Origin: Chloroflexota bacterium | GTDB taxonomy: Bacteria > Chloroflexota > Limnocylindria > Limnocylindrales > CSP1-4 | Length of the DNA stretch: 6,432 bases | Assembly: GCA_021777365.1 (NCBI GenBank) | Contig: JAJYDP010000293.1 | Span: 1 to 6,432, forward strand | Direction of reading: 5' to 3' | Shown here: in pieces, positions 1 through 6,432 of the stretch | How positions within the stretch are numbered: the first letter of the stretch is position 1 | How the letters are laid out: each line of letters opens with the position of its first letter | Position numbers and translations under genes: made by a program | Notes under the pieces: model-generated | Databases searched by the model: none | Told to the model about the DNA's origin: nothing | What the model saw: only the letters and a program-made list of their open reading frames with translations

Positions 1-3000
1 GACCGCCTGGCCGCCGAGCCGGCACCCGCGCGGCCCCTCGACCGGCTGCGCGTGCTCTACGTCTCGCCCCAGAAGGCGCTCGTGCACGACGTCGAGCGCA
101 ACCTGCGCGCGCCGCTGGCGGGGATCCGGCTGAACGCCGGGGCGCGCGGCGGGACGGCCCCCGACATCCGGGTCGCGATGCGCACCGGCGACACGCCCGC
201 GGAGGAGCGCCGGTCGTTCGGCCGGCGCCCCCCGGACATCCTGGTCACCACGCCGGAGTCGCTCTACCTGCTGCTCACCTCGGCGGCACGGGAGGCGCTG
301 CGCCCGATTCGCTGGGTGATCGTGGACGAGATCCATGCCCTGGCGGGCACCAAGCGGGGCGCGCACCTCGCCCTCTCGCTCGAGCGGCTCGAGTCCCTGG
401 CCGCGCGCCCGCCGCAGCGCATCGGACTGTCCGCCACGCAGCGCCCGCTGTCCACCGTGGCGGCGTTCCTCGGCGGACGCGAGGAAGCCTCCGCGCGGCC
501 GGAGGAGCGACCGCCGGACGCGTCGATGCCGGCGAGCCTGCGCGCGCCGCGGCCGGCCGTCGAGGCGGCCCCGGCACCGCCCCGGCCGGTCACCATCGTG
601 GATGCCGGCGTTCGCAAGGCGCTCGACCTCCGGGTGGTGGTCCCCGTCGAGGACATGTCGCGCCTGGGTGAGCCGATTCCGCTGGCCGAGGCCACGGGAG
701 GGCCGGCCGCCGGCCCCACCGAGCGCTTCAGCATCTGGCCGGCGATCCACCCGCGCATCCTGGAGCTGATCCGCGCCTCCCGCAGCACGATCGTCTTCGT
801 CAACAGCCGGGGACTCGCCGAGCGGCTCGCGCAGCGGATCAACGAGCTGGCGGGCGAGGAGCTGGTGCGCGCCCACCACGGGTCGCTCGCCCGGGAGCAG
901 CGGCTCCGGGTGGAGGAGGCGCTCAAGGAGGGGCGCCTGGCGGGGATCGTGGCGACCAGCTCGCTCGAGCTCGGGATCGACATGGGGTCGGTGGACCTGG
1001 TGATCCAGGTGGAATCGCCGGGATCGGTGGCGCGGGGCCTCCAGCGCATCGGGCGGGCCGGGCACCGCGTCGACGAGCCGTCCCGCGGCGTGATCTTCCC
1101 CAAGTATCGGGGGGATCTCCTGGAGTGCGCCGTGGTGACGCGCGCCATGCACGAAGGTGCGATCGAGTCGACCGTCGTGCCCCGCAACCCGCTCGACGTG
1201 CTGGCCCAGCAGCTCGTCGCGATGGCCGTGGAGCGCACCTGGCCGGTGGCCGACCTGTACCGGCTCGTGCGCCGGGCGGAGAACTTCGCCACGCTCGGGT
1301 GGGCGGCATTCGAGAGCGTGCTGGAGATGCTGGCGGGCGCGTATCCATCCGACGAGTTCGCCGAGCTGCGCCCGCGCGTGGTCTGGGACCGGATCGCGGG
1401 AACGGTCCGGGCCCGCAGCGAGAGCCGCACCGTGGCCGTCGTCTCCGGGGGCACCATCCCGGACCGCGGGCTCTTCGGCGTCTTCCTCGACGAGGGCGGG
1501 GGCCCGCGCCGCGTCGGCGAGCTCGACGAGGAGATGGTGTTCGAGACCCGGGAGGGCGAGGTGATCCTGCTCGGGGCGAGCGCGTGGCGCGTCACCCGGA
1601 TCACCCCGGACCGGGTGCTGGTGGAACCCGCGCCCGGACAACCGGGCAGGGTCCCGTTCTGGAAGGGCGACGGGCCGGGGCGTCCCGTGGAGCTGGGCCG
1701 GGAGCTGGGGGCCTTCACGCGCCGGCTGCAGGCCGAGGCGAGGGCGAGCCGCGGACGGGCGCGAACGGTCGAGCGGCTGGCAGCGGAGCACGACCTGGAC
1801 CGGCTGGCGGGTGAGAACCTGCTGTGCTATCTCGACGACCAGGCCGCCGCCTCGGTCGTGCCCACCGACCGGACCGTGGTCGTGGAGCGGTTCCGGGACG
1901 AGCTGGGCGACTGGCGGGTCTGCCTGCTGAGCCCGTTCGGCGGGCGGGTCCACGCGCCCTGGGCGCTGGCCATCGAGGCGCGCCTGCGCGACGCCCTGGG
2001 CGTCGAAGTCCGGGCACTCTGGTCCGACGACGGCATCGTGCTGCGGATCCCGGCCAGGGAGGGCGACGCGGGCGCGACGGAGGGAGACGCCTGGGCCCGG
2101 GACGGGCTGCTCGACCGGGCGTGCTTCGGGCCGCCCGGCGAGATCGAGGAGGCCGTCGTGGCGGCGCTCGGATCGTCGGCACTCTTCGCCGCGCGGTTCC
2201 GCGAGAACGCGGCGCGAGCCCTGCTGCTTCCCCGCGTCCGGGCGGGCAGGCGACGGCCACTCTGGCAGATGCGCCAGCGTGCGGCGCAGCTCCTGCAGGT
2301 GGCGTCGCGCTACGGGTCGTTCCCCGTGGTGCTGGAGACGTACCGGGAGTGCCTGCAGGACGTCTTCGACCTTCCGGCGCTCCGGGAGCTGCTGGCGAGC
2401 ATCGAACGACGCGAGGTGGCGATCCGGCACGTCGAGACGGCCCGGCCGTCGCCGTTCGCCGGATCGCTCCTCTTCGGGTACGTGGCGGCCTTCATGTACG
2501 AGGGCGACGCGCCGCTGGTCGACCGGCGGGCCCAGGCGCTGGCGCTGGACCGCGACCTGCTCCGCGAGCTGCTCGGCGCCGAGGAGCTGCGCGAACTGCT
2601 GGACCGGGAGGCGCTGGGCGAGCTGGAGCTGGAGCTGCAGGGTCTCGCCGGCGATCGCGCCCCGCGCTCTGCCGACCAGCTGCACGACACGCTGCGCCGG
2701 CTGGGGGACCTGTCCGACACCGAGCTGGCGGCGAGGATCCCTGGCGACGATGCCGGGGCACGGTCTCGAACCGCCGGGGCATGGATCCGCGAGCTGGAGT
2801 CCGGCCGGAGGGTGGTCCGTGTTCGCGTCGCCGGTGAGCCGCGCTGGATCGTGGCCGAGGACGCCGGCCGGTATCGGGACGGGCTCGGCGTGGCACCACC
2901 TCCGGGCGTGTCGGCCGCGCACCTGGCGCCCGTCCCCGGTGCCCTGCAGGACCTCCTCCGCCGCTGGGCCCGCACCCACGGACCGTTCACGTCGGACGAG

Positions 3001-4533
3001 CCGGCCGACCGCTGGGGCGTCCCGCCCCTGACCGTCGAACGGGCGCTGGAGGATCTGCTGGCGCGAGGCGACATCCTGCGCGGCGAGTTCCGGCCCGGCG
3101 GCGCCGATCGCGAGTGGTGCGACCCGGACGTGCTGCGGGCGCTGCGGCGCCGCTCGCTGGCGCGGCTGCGGCGCGAGGTCGAGCCGGTGGAGCCGGCCGC
3201 ACTGGCCCGGTTCCTGCGCGGGTGGCAGGGCGTCGGCCATCGCGGCACGGGGGGGCCCGAGCGGCTCGCGGAGGTCGTGGCCCAGCTCGAAGGGGTGCCG
3301 CTCCCGGCGAGCGTGCTGGAGCGGGACGTCCTGCCGCTGCGGGTCCCCGGTTACGCGCCGCGGCTCCTGGACGACCTCGGCGCGGCGGGCGAGGTGGCCT
3401 GGGTGGGCTGCGGTCGCCTCGGGGCGGATGACGGCCGGATCGCACTGTACCGGCCCGGCCGGCTGCCGCTCCTGCTGCCCGCTTCGCAGGCCGGGGAGCT
3501 CCCCACGGAGCGCGCCTCGATCCATGCGGCCCTGGAATCGCGCCTGTCACTGCGGGGCGCCTCCTTCTACCGGGATCTGCTCGCGGCGGTCCATGCCGCG
3601 GCCAGGGAGACGGGCGAGACGCCGCCGCCGGAGCGGGACGTCCTGGATGCCCTCTGGGATCTCGCCTGGGCGGGCCGCATCACCAACGACACCTTCGCGC
3701 CGCTGCGGGCGCTGCGCTGGCGCCGTCCCCCGGGGGGAGGGGCGCGACGCGGGCTCCATGCGGTGCCGCCGGAGGCTGCAGGGCGCTGGTCCCTCGTCGA
3801 ACCGGCGGAGGGCGGCGACGGCACGCGGCCGTCGCCCACGGAGCGGGTCCACGCGCTGGCCCTGTCCCTGCTGGAGCGGCACGGCGTCCTGACGCGTGAT
3901 GCGGTTGCGGCAGAGGACGTCGCCGGCGGGTTCGCGGCCGTCTACCCGGTGCTGCGAGAGCTCGAGGAGCGCGGGCGTGTCCGGCGGGGGTACTTCGTGG
4001 AGCACCTGGGCGGTGCCCAGTTCGCGCTCCCGGGTGCGGTCGAGCGGCTGCGGGCCGAGCGCCGGCCTGCCGGGGGCGAGCCCGACCCGGCGGCGGTCCT
4101 GGTCCTGGCCGCGGTCGACCCGGCACAGCCGTACGGAGCGGTGCTGCCGTGGCCGGCCGCCGCCGGGGAGGCGGCACACGGCCCGGCCCGCGTCGCCGGC
4201 GCGTACGTGGTGCTGCTGGACGGGGAACCCGCCGCGTACCTGGAGCGGGGCGGGCGATCCCTGCGGACGCTGCCCGGCTGGGAGGCCCCGGGGGCGGGCG
4301 TCGCGGCCCTGCAGGTGCTGGGCGGCCTGGTGGCGGAGGGCCGCCTGCGGTCGCTCGCGATCGCGCGGGTGAACGGGGCGGATCCCGGTTCGTCGCCGCA
4401 TCGGCCCGTCTTCGAGGCGGCGGGCTTCCGGCCCGGGTACCGCGGCTGGCAGCCCGCGGTGCCGCCGCAGAGCGAGGCGCCGTCCCGGACCGCGGTGCCA
4501 TCCCGGACCGCGGCGCCGGCCCGGCCGGACTGA
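1..4533 (+). CDS. lhr: Lhr-family ATP-dependent DNA helicase, 5'-truncated by the window edge
   Basis: Superfamily 2 helicase of the Lhr type, expected to translocate 3'-5' on single-stranded DNA and unwind DNA or RNA:DNA duplexes in repair. The frame is open from base 1 and the GTG at 52 is internal. By comparison with known Lhr proteins roughly 60-75 residues are missing, including the Q-motif and Walker A. Visible motor motifs: Ia YVSPQKAL (58-81), TTPESLYLLL (247-276), DEIH (325-336), SATQRPL (430-450), IVFVNSRG (790-813), ATSSLELGIDMG (952-987) and QRIGRAGHR (1042-1068). Lhr-specific blocks follow: PGRVPFWKGDG (around 1642-1674), LLSPFGGRVHAPWALAIEAR (around 1924-1983) and the DEAD-associated region with SPFAGSLLFGY and MYEGDAP (2449-2514). 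The C-terminal half has the Lhr-CTD signatures HGPFT, GEFRPGG..EWCD, RGWQGVG and SVLERDVLPLRVPGY (about 2977-3354), and ends with NGADP...FEAAGF (4372-4428). The 1,510 visible codons put the full protein at the usual long-Lhr size (E. coli Lhr is about 1,540). Oddities are an insertion after motif III and a repetitive tail. The family assignment is very secure; the cellular role is inferred. Confidence 0.97.
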   Translation, partial: DRLAAEPAPARPLDRLRVLYVSPQKALVHDVERNLRAPLAGIRLNAGARGGTAPDIRVAMRTGDTPAEERRSFGRRPPDILVTTPESLYLLLTSAAREALRPIRWVIVDEIHALAGTKRGAHLALSLERLESLAARPPQRIGLSATQRPLSTVAAFLGGREEASARPEERPPDASMPASLRAPRPAVEAAPAPPRPVTIVDAGVRKALDLRVVVPVEDMSRLGEPIPLAEATGGPAAGPTERFSIWPAIHPRILELIRASRSTIVFVNSRGLAERLAQRINELAGEELVRAHHGSLAREQRLRVEEALKEGRLAGIVATSSLELGIDMGSVDLVIQVESPGSVARGLQRIGRAGHRVDEPSRGVIFPKYRGDLLECAVVTRAMHEGAIESTVVPRNPLDVLAQQLVAMAVERTWPVADLYRLVRRAENFATLGWAAFESVLEMLAGAYPSDEFAELRPRVVWDRIAGTVRARSESRTVAVVSGGTIPDRGLFGVFLDEGGGPRRVGELDEEMVFETREGEVILLGASAWRVTRITPDRVLVEPAPGQPGRVPFWKGDGPGRPVELGRELGAFTRRLQAEARASRGRARTVERLAAEHDLDRLAGENLLCYLDDQAAASVVPTDRTVVVERFRDELGDWRVCLLSPFGGRVHAPWALAIEARLRDALGVEVRALWSDDGIVLRIPAREGDAGATEGDAWARDGLLDRACFGPPGEIEEAVVAALGSSALFAARFRENAARALLLPRVRAGRRRPLWQMRQRAAQLLQVASRYGSFPVVLETYRECLQDVFDLPALRELLASIERREVAIRHVETARPSPFAGSLLFGYVAAFMYEGDAPLVDRRAQALALDRDLLRELLGAEELRELLDREALGELELELQGLAGDRAPRSADQLHDTLRRLGDLSDTELAARIPGDDAGARSRTAGAWIRELESGRRVVRVRVAGEPRWIVAEDAGRYRDGLGVAPPPGVSAAHLAPVPGALQDLLRRWARTHGPFTSDEPADRWGVPPLTVERALEDLLARGDILRGEFRPGGADREWCDPDVLRALRRRSLARLRREVEPVEPAALARFLRGWQGVGHRGTGGPERLAEVVAQLEGVPLPASVLERDVLPLRVPGYAPRLLDDLGAAGEVAWVGCGRLGADDGRIALYRPGRLPLLLPASQAGELPTERASIHAALESRLSLRGASFYRDLLAAVHAAARETGETPPPERDVLDALWDLAWAGRITNDTFAPLRALRWRRPPGGGARRGLHAVPPEAAGRWSLVEPAEGGDGTRPSPTERVHALALSLLERHGVLTRDAVAAEDVAGGFAAVYPVLRELEERGRVRRGYFVEHLGGAQFALPGAVERLRAERRPAGGEPDPAAVLVLAAVDPAQPYGAVLPWPAAAGEAAHGPARVAGAYVVLLDGEPAAYLERGGRSLRTLPGWEAPGAGVAALQVLGGLVAEGRLRSLAIARVNGADPGSSPHRPVFEAAGFRPGYRGWQPAVPPQSEAPSRTAVPSRTAAPARPD
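478..585 (+). other. Pro/Ala/Arg/Glu-rich insertion in Lhr between motif III and RecA domain 2
   Basis: In the Lhr proteins I know, the FLGG sequence after motif III runs almost directly into RPVT(I/V)VDAG. Here about 36 residues of low complexity separate FLGG from RPVTIVDAG. They are rich in Pro, Ala, Arg and Glu, with no predicted secondary structure by eye. The reading frame is kept and both flanks match the family well, so this looks like a disordered surface loop rather than a frameshift or sequencing error. The comparison is from memory of family members; no alignment was run. Confidence 0.6.
4480..4530 (+). repeat. 18-bp tandem repeat coding the Lhr C-terminal tail
   Basis: Two adjacent 18-base units (4480-4497 and 4498-4515) match at 16 of 18 positions and encode PSRTAV and PSRTAA. 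A degenerate partial third unit (4516-4530, PARPD) runs up to the TGA. The repeat lies after the last conserved Lhr segment (GFRPGYRGW), so it forms a Pro/Ser/Arg/Ala-rich, probably disordered tail. The unit length is a multiple of three, so copy-number change would not disturb the frame. Confidence 0.75.
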
Positions 4534-4544
4534 GCGGTCCCGTG
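4532..4544 (+). promoter_or_regulatory. Weak ribosome binding site and GTG start of nei, next to the lhr stop
   Basis: The only purine-rich candidate before the GTG is GAGCGG (4532-4537), which overlaps the lhr TGA and sits 4 bases from the start. It is a poor match to AGGAGG. The short 8-base spacing suggests that ribosomes finishing lhr help initiate nei. No separate promoter is visible, although one inside the lhr 3' end cannot be excluded. Confidence 0.4.
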
Positions 4545-5390
4545 CCCGAGGGCGACACGCTCGCAAGGACCGCCGCGGTGCTGCGCGCAGTGCTGGAAGG
4601 ACGGACGATCACCGCCGCCCGCGGTCGCCCGGGCGGTGCGCCGGTCGAACGGATGACGGGCCGGATGGTGGTGAGCGTCGAGGCGCACGGGAAGCACCTC
4701 CTGATCGGCACGCGCGACGGGCTGACCCTGCACACGCACCTCGCGATGCACGGCTCGTGGCACCGCTACCGCACGGGCGAGCCCTGGCGCCGCAGCCCGG
4801 GCTCGGCGGTTGCCGTGCTGGAGGTCCCCGGGGCGGTCGCCGTCTGCTTCTCCGCACCGACCGTCGAGGTGCTGGAAACCCGCGCCCTGGCGATCCACCC
4901 GGTGCTGTCCCGGCTCGGCCCCGATCTCCTGCGCGATGCATTCGACGCGGACCGCGCGCTGCACCGGCTGCGCGACCCGGAGCGGTCGACGATGGCGGTG
5001 GGCGATGCGCTGCTGGACCAGGGTGCGGTGGCCGGGATCGGGAACGTCTACCGGAGCGAGGTCTGCTTCCTGGAGGCCGTCGACCCGTTCTCGCCGGTGG
5101 GCTCGCTCGACGATGCGACGCTGCGGCGGCTGCTGGAGCGAAGCCGCGACCTCATGCGGGCCAACGTGGGCGGCCCGTTGCGCACCACCGTGCCCGGGCC
5201 CCTCGACGGCTGGCCCGGATCGGCCGCGGGGCGGTCGCGAGGGGAGCGACTCTGGGTCTACGGCCGCACCGGGCGGCCCTGCCGGCGCTGCGGGGCGCTG
5301 GTCCGGAGCGGCGTCTCCGGGCCGCTGGCCCGCCGGGTCTACTGGTGCCCGGGCTGCCAGGCCGGCATGCCGGGCACGGCCATGGGATGA
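4542..5390 (+). CDS. nei: Fpg/Nei-family DNA glycosylase/AP lyase (endonuclease VIII-like)
   Basis: Bifunctional base-excision repair enzyme, expected to remove oxidised bases and nick the abasic site by beta/delta-elimination. The 282 residues start at GTG 4542, giving MPEGDT. This start is fixed by chemistry: Pro2 becomes the N-terminal catalytic nucleophile after Met removal, followed by Glu3. The frame is open upstream, but only this start exposes Pro. PEGDT rather than the PELPEV of Fpg points to the Nei branch. Lys51 (GKHLL) is the conserved beta-hairpin lysine, followed by LTLHTHLAMHGSW. The helix-two-turn-helix region is about residues 125-210 with GIGNVYRSEVCF (Asn168). The C-terminal zinc finger has Cys247, Cys250, Cys269 and Cys272 (CX2C-X18-CX2C). 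The DNA-contacting finger arginine is probably Arg265; the residue after it, often Thr in this family, is Val266. Length is ordinary for the family. The gene begins 8 bases after the lhr stop with only a weak GAGCGG upstream, so coupled translation in an lhr-nei operon is likely. Exact substrate preference cannot be read from sequence. Confidence 0.95.
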   Translation: MPEGDTLARTAAVLRAVLEGRTITAARGRPGGAPVERMTGRMVVSVEAHGKHLLIGTRDGLTLHTHLAMHGSWHRYRTGEPWRRSPGSAVAVLEVPGAVAVCFSAPTVEVLETRALAIHPVLSRLGPDLLRDAFDADRALHRLRDPERSTMAVGDALLDQGAVAGIGNVYRSEVCFLEAVDPFSPVGSLDDATLRRLLERSRDLMRANVGGPLRTTVPGPLDGWPGSAAGRSRGERLWVYGRTGRPCRRCGALVRSGVSGPLARRVYWCPGCQAGMPGTAMG

Positions 5391-5465
5391 CCACACCCGG
5401 GGGAGGAGGGAGGCGACGCGGGCAGGCCCGGTCGATGGGGCGATCCGCGCCGCGGTCCGGGCCCG
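5391..5465. other. Convergent intergenic junction between nei and the membrane-protein gene
   Basis: These 75 bases separate two genes that face each other. They hold a purine tract (5399-5413, G-rich on the + strand) and a GC-rich inverted repeat, described separately. No open frame here has family support. Confidence 0.7.
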
Positions 5466-5467
5466 TC
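5421..5467. terminator. Possible GC-rich hairpin at the convergent gene ends
   Basis: GGCCCGG at 5425-5431 can pair perfectly with CCGGGCC at 5457-5463. The outer bases 5421-5423 and 5465-5467 extend the stem across one A.C mismatch and one G.T pair. The loop is about 25 bases and contains its own small hairpin, CCGC-GCC-GCGG (5445-5455). The right arm touches the stop codon of the minus-strand gene. There is no T-run on either side, so it is not a classical intrinsic terminator. In such GC-rich DNA a 7-bp stem is easily due to chance; the position is the main argument. Confidence 0.22.
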
Positions 5468-6416
5468 AGGCCAGCCCGAAGTAGCGCCGCAGCCGGTCGC
5501 CGATCCCGCGGCGCGCCTGCCGCGCGGCCTCTGGATCGTGGCGGAGCGCCTCCCAGGTCGCGGCGACGTGGGCTCGCACGGCCCGCACGGCCCCGGGCAG
5601 CTCGCGACGGTTGGCCCACCAGAGCGGATGCTCGTGACGCCACAGCCACGGCACCGCGGCCCAGAAGATCAGCACGTAGTCCAGGCGCAGCGGCCGCGGG
5701 AAGTTCAGCGCGGTGTTGATCTGCACCAGCGTCTCCGGCCAGGTCGCGAGCGCCAGCAGGATGGCCAGCGCGCCGCCGACCAGCGCCCACAGCCGGGCAC
5801 GCGGGGGCAGGAAGACGAAGAGGACCGCCGGGAACCACTTCATGCTGGCGGCGAGCGCCCAGAGTGCCCCGCCGACGCGCGGCCCGGTGAACTGCGCGAG
5901 CCAGATCGCCAGGGCCAGCAGCAGGGTGACGTTGCCCGTGTCGAAGGTGGCGGCGAGCGGCAGCAGCATGACGAGGAAGACGACCGCGGTCGCCAGCGGA
6001 TGGCGCCGGTACGCCCACTCCGCCGACCAGAGGAAGAGGAGGATGTTGGCGCCGCGCCAGACGACCCACGCGACGTTCCACGGGAGGAGCGCCCACGGCA
6101 GGAAGAGCGGGAGCATCCAGGGCGCGTAGACGTACGGCAGGAAGACACCGCCGGGATGGTAGGGATCGCCGCCGGCCAGCCAGATCCGCACGCCGGCCCA
6201 GTAGGCGCGCGCGTCGGCGCCGGCGAGCTCGCCGCGGGCGATCAGGAAGGTCGCGAGCAACCCGCCGGCGATCCCGATCAGTGCGATCGCCAGCAGGCGC
6301 CGGGGGTCGCGGAGGCGGGACAGTTCGCGGCGGAAGGCGCGGCCGTACACGCCGGCCCGGCGACGGGTAGGCCGGGCCAGCCGGTCGGCCAGGGAGCGCT
6401 CGGTGCTGGCGATCAC
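5466..6416 (-). CDS. GT87/DUF2029-like polytopic membrane glycosyltransferase
   Basis: Probable integral-membrane C-type glycosyltransferase, of the kind that uses polyprenyl-phosphate sugars to glycosylate lipid or envelope acceptors on the outer face of the membrane. The 316 residues start with a basic cytoplasmic segment (1-40, many Arg). About eight hydrophobic segments follow, at roughly 41-60, 92-110, 113-132, 140-157, 162-176, 182-203, 208-225 and 244-260. The loop after segment 1 has ADARAYW (Asp68) and GGDPYHP, matching the D..YW...G.DPY pattern of GT87, where the Asp is the proposed catalytic base. Later family-like blocks are YVYAPWMLPLFLPWALLP, DTGNVTLLL and SMKWFPAVLF. The protein is shorter than the usual 400 or so residues and ends in a charged tail (261-316, rich in Arg, Glu and His). 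The start is GTG 6416-6414, supported by GGAG 6 bases upstream; the frame stays open to the window edge, so a longer N-terminus is not fully excluded. It is convergent with nei and probably belongs to a different operon to the right. Membrane-protein status is secure, GT87-like is probable, and donor and acceptor are unknown. Confidence 0.82.
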   Translation of the reverse strand: MIASTERSLADRLARPTRRRAGVYGRAFRRELSRLRDPRRLLAIALIGIAGGLLATFLIARGELAGADARAYWAGVRIWLAGGDPYHPGGVFLPYVYAPWMLPLFLPWALLPWNVAWVVWRGANILLFLWSAEWAYRRHPLATAVVFLVMLLPLAATFDTGNVTLLLALAIWLAQFTGPRVGGALWALAASMKWFPAVLFVFLPPRARLWALVGGALAILLALATWPETLVQINTALNFPRPLRLDYVLIFWAAVPWLWRHEHPLWWANRRELPGAVRAVRAHVAATWEALRHDPEAARQARRGIGDRLRRYFGLA

Positions 6417-6422
6417 GTCGGT

Positions 6423-6426
6423 CTCC
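6423..6426 (-). promoter_or_regulatory. Shine-Dalgarno sequence of the GT87-like gene
   Basis: On the minus strand GGAG lies at 6426-6423, leaving 6 bases before the GTG at 6416-6414. This is ideal spacing and supports that GTG over the next in-frame GTG, at residue 23, which would remove part of the basic N-terminal segment. The promoter would lie beyond the window. Confidence 0.55.
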
Positions 6427-6432
6427 GCTGCT

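Noticed and set aside
264..1718. A 484-codon open frame on the minus strand opposite lhr
   Set aside because: Its translation is Arg/Ser/Pro-rich with no recognisable domain, and the opposite strand carries intact helicase motifs. It follows from the lack of AT-rich stop codons in GC-rich DNA.
4149..4541. An upstream in-frame extension of nei reaching back into lhr
   Set aside because: The catalytic Pro must follow the initiator Met, which fixes the start at GTG 4542. The extension is an out-of-frame reading of lhr.
3942..5396. A 484-codon minus-strand open frame spanning the end of lhr and all of nei
   Set aside because: Low-complexity translation with no family signature, antisense to two well-supported genes.
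5399..5413. A G-rich purine tract resembling a ribosome site or G-quadruplex
   Set aside because: The nearest ATG (5435) is too far away and opens a frame with no family support. The G-runs are uneven and too short for a convincing quadruplex.
4502..5461. A 15-base inverted match between the lhr tail repeat (4502-4516) and the junction (5447-5461)
   Set aside because: In DNA of this GC content a match of this length somewhere in a 6.4-kb window is expected about once or less by chance (rough estimate), and no element lies between the copies other than nei.
5713..6129. A 138-codon plus-strand open frame inside the membrane-protein gene
   Set aside because: It is antisense to the strongly hydrophobic, family-like coding frame and shows no domain.

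Overview
The window comes from a very GC-rich bacterial genome. Coding is dense, two of the three starts or presumed starts are GTG, and the third position of codons is strongly G/C biased. No 16S or other direct phylogenetic marker is present. An lhr-type helicase gene directly followed by a nei-type glycosylase gene is an arrangement known from Actinomycetota; in Mycobacterium tuberculosis lhr and nei are neighbours. The membrane protein at the right end resembles GT87-type proteins I associate with high-GC Actinomycetota and Chloroflexota. My inference is one of these two phyla, and I cannot decide between them.

Layout: bases 1-4533 (+) are the 3' 1,510 codons of a full-length bacterial Lhr DNA helicase. 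The start codon, Q-motif and Walker A (motif I) lie just left of the window. After an 8-base gap, bases 4542-5390 (+) encode a 282-residue Fpg/Nei-family DNA glycosylase/AP lyase with its catalytic N-terminus and C-terminal zinc finger intact. A 75-base convergent junction follows (5391-5465). Bases 5466-6416 (-) encode a 316-residue polytopic membrane protein resembling GT87/DUF2029 glycosyltransferases. Its GTG start has a good Shine-Dalgarno sequence right at the window edge. There is no stretch over 300 bases without a gene.

Functionally, lhr and nei look like a two-gene DNA repair unit: a 3'-5' translocating helicase that loads on single-stranded DNA, plus a base-excision enzyme for oxidised bases. 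The membrane protein is convergent and probably unrelated in function. I see no tRNA, rRNA, CRISPR array, insertion sequence, phage or defence cassette. I found no previously undescribed system. The most unusual points are a Pro/Ala/Arg-rich insertion inside the Lhr motor, a duplicated hexapeptide tail at the Lhr C-terminus, and a short GT87-like protein with a hydrophilic tail.
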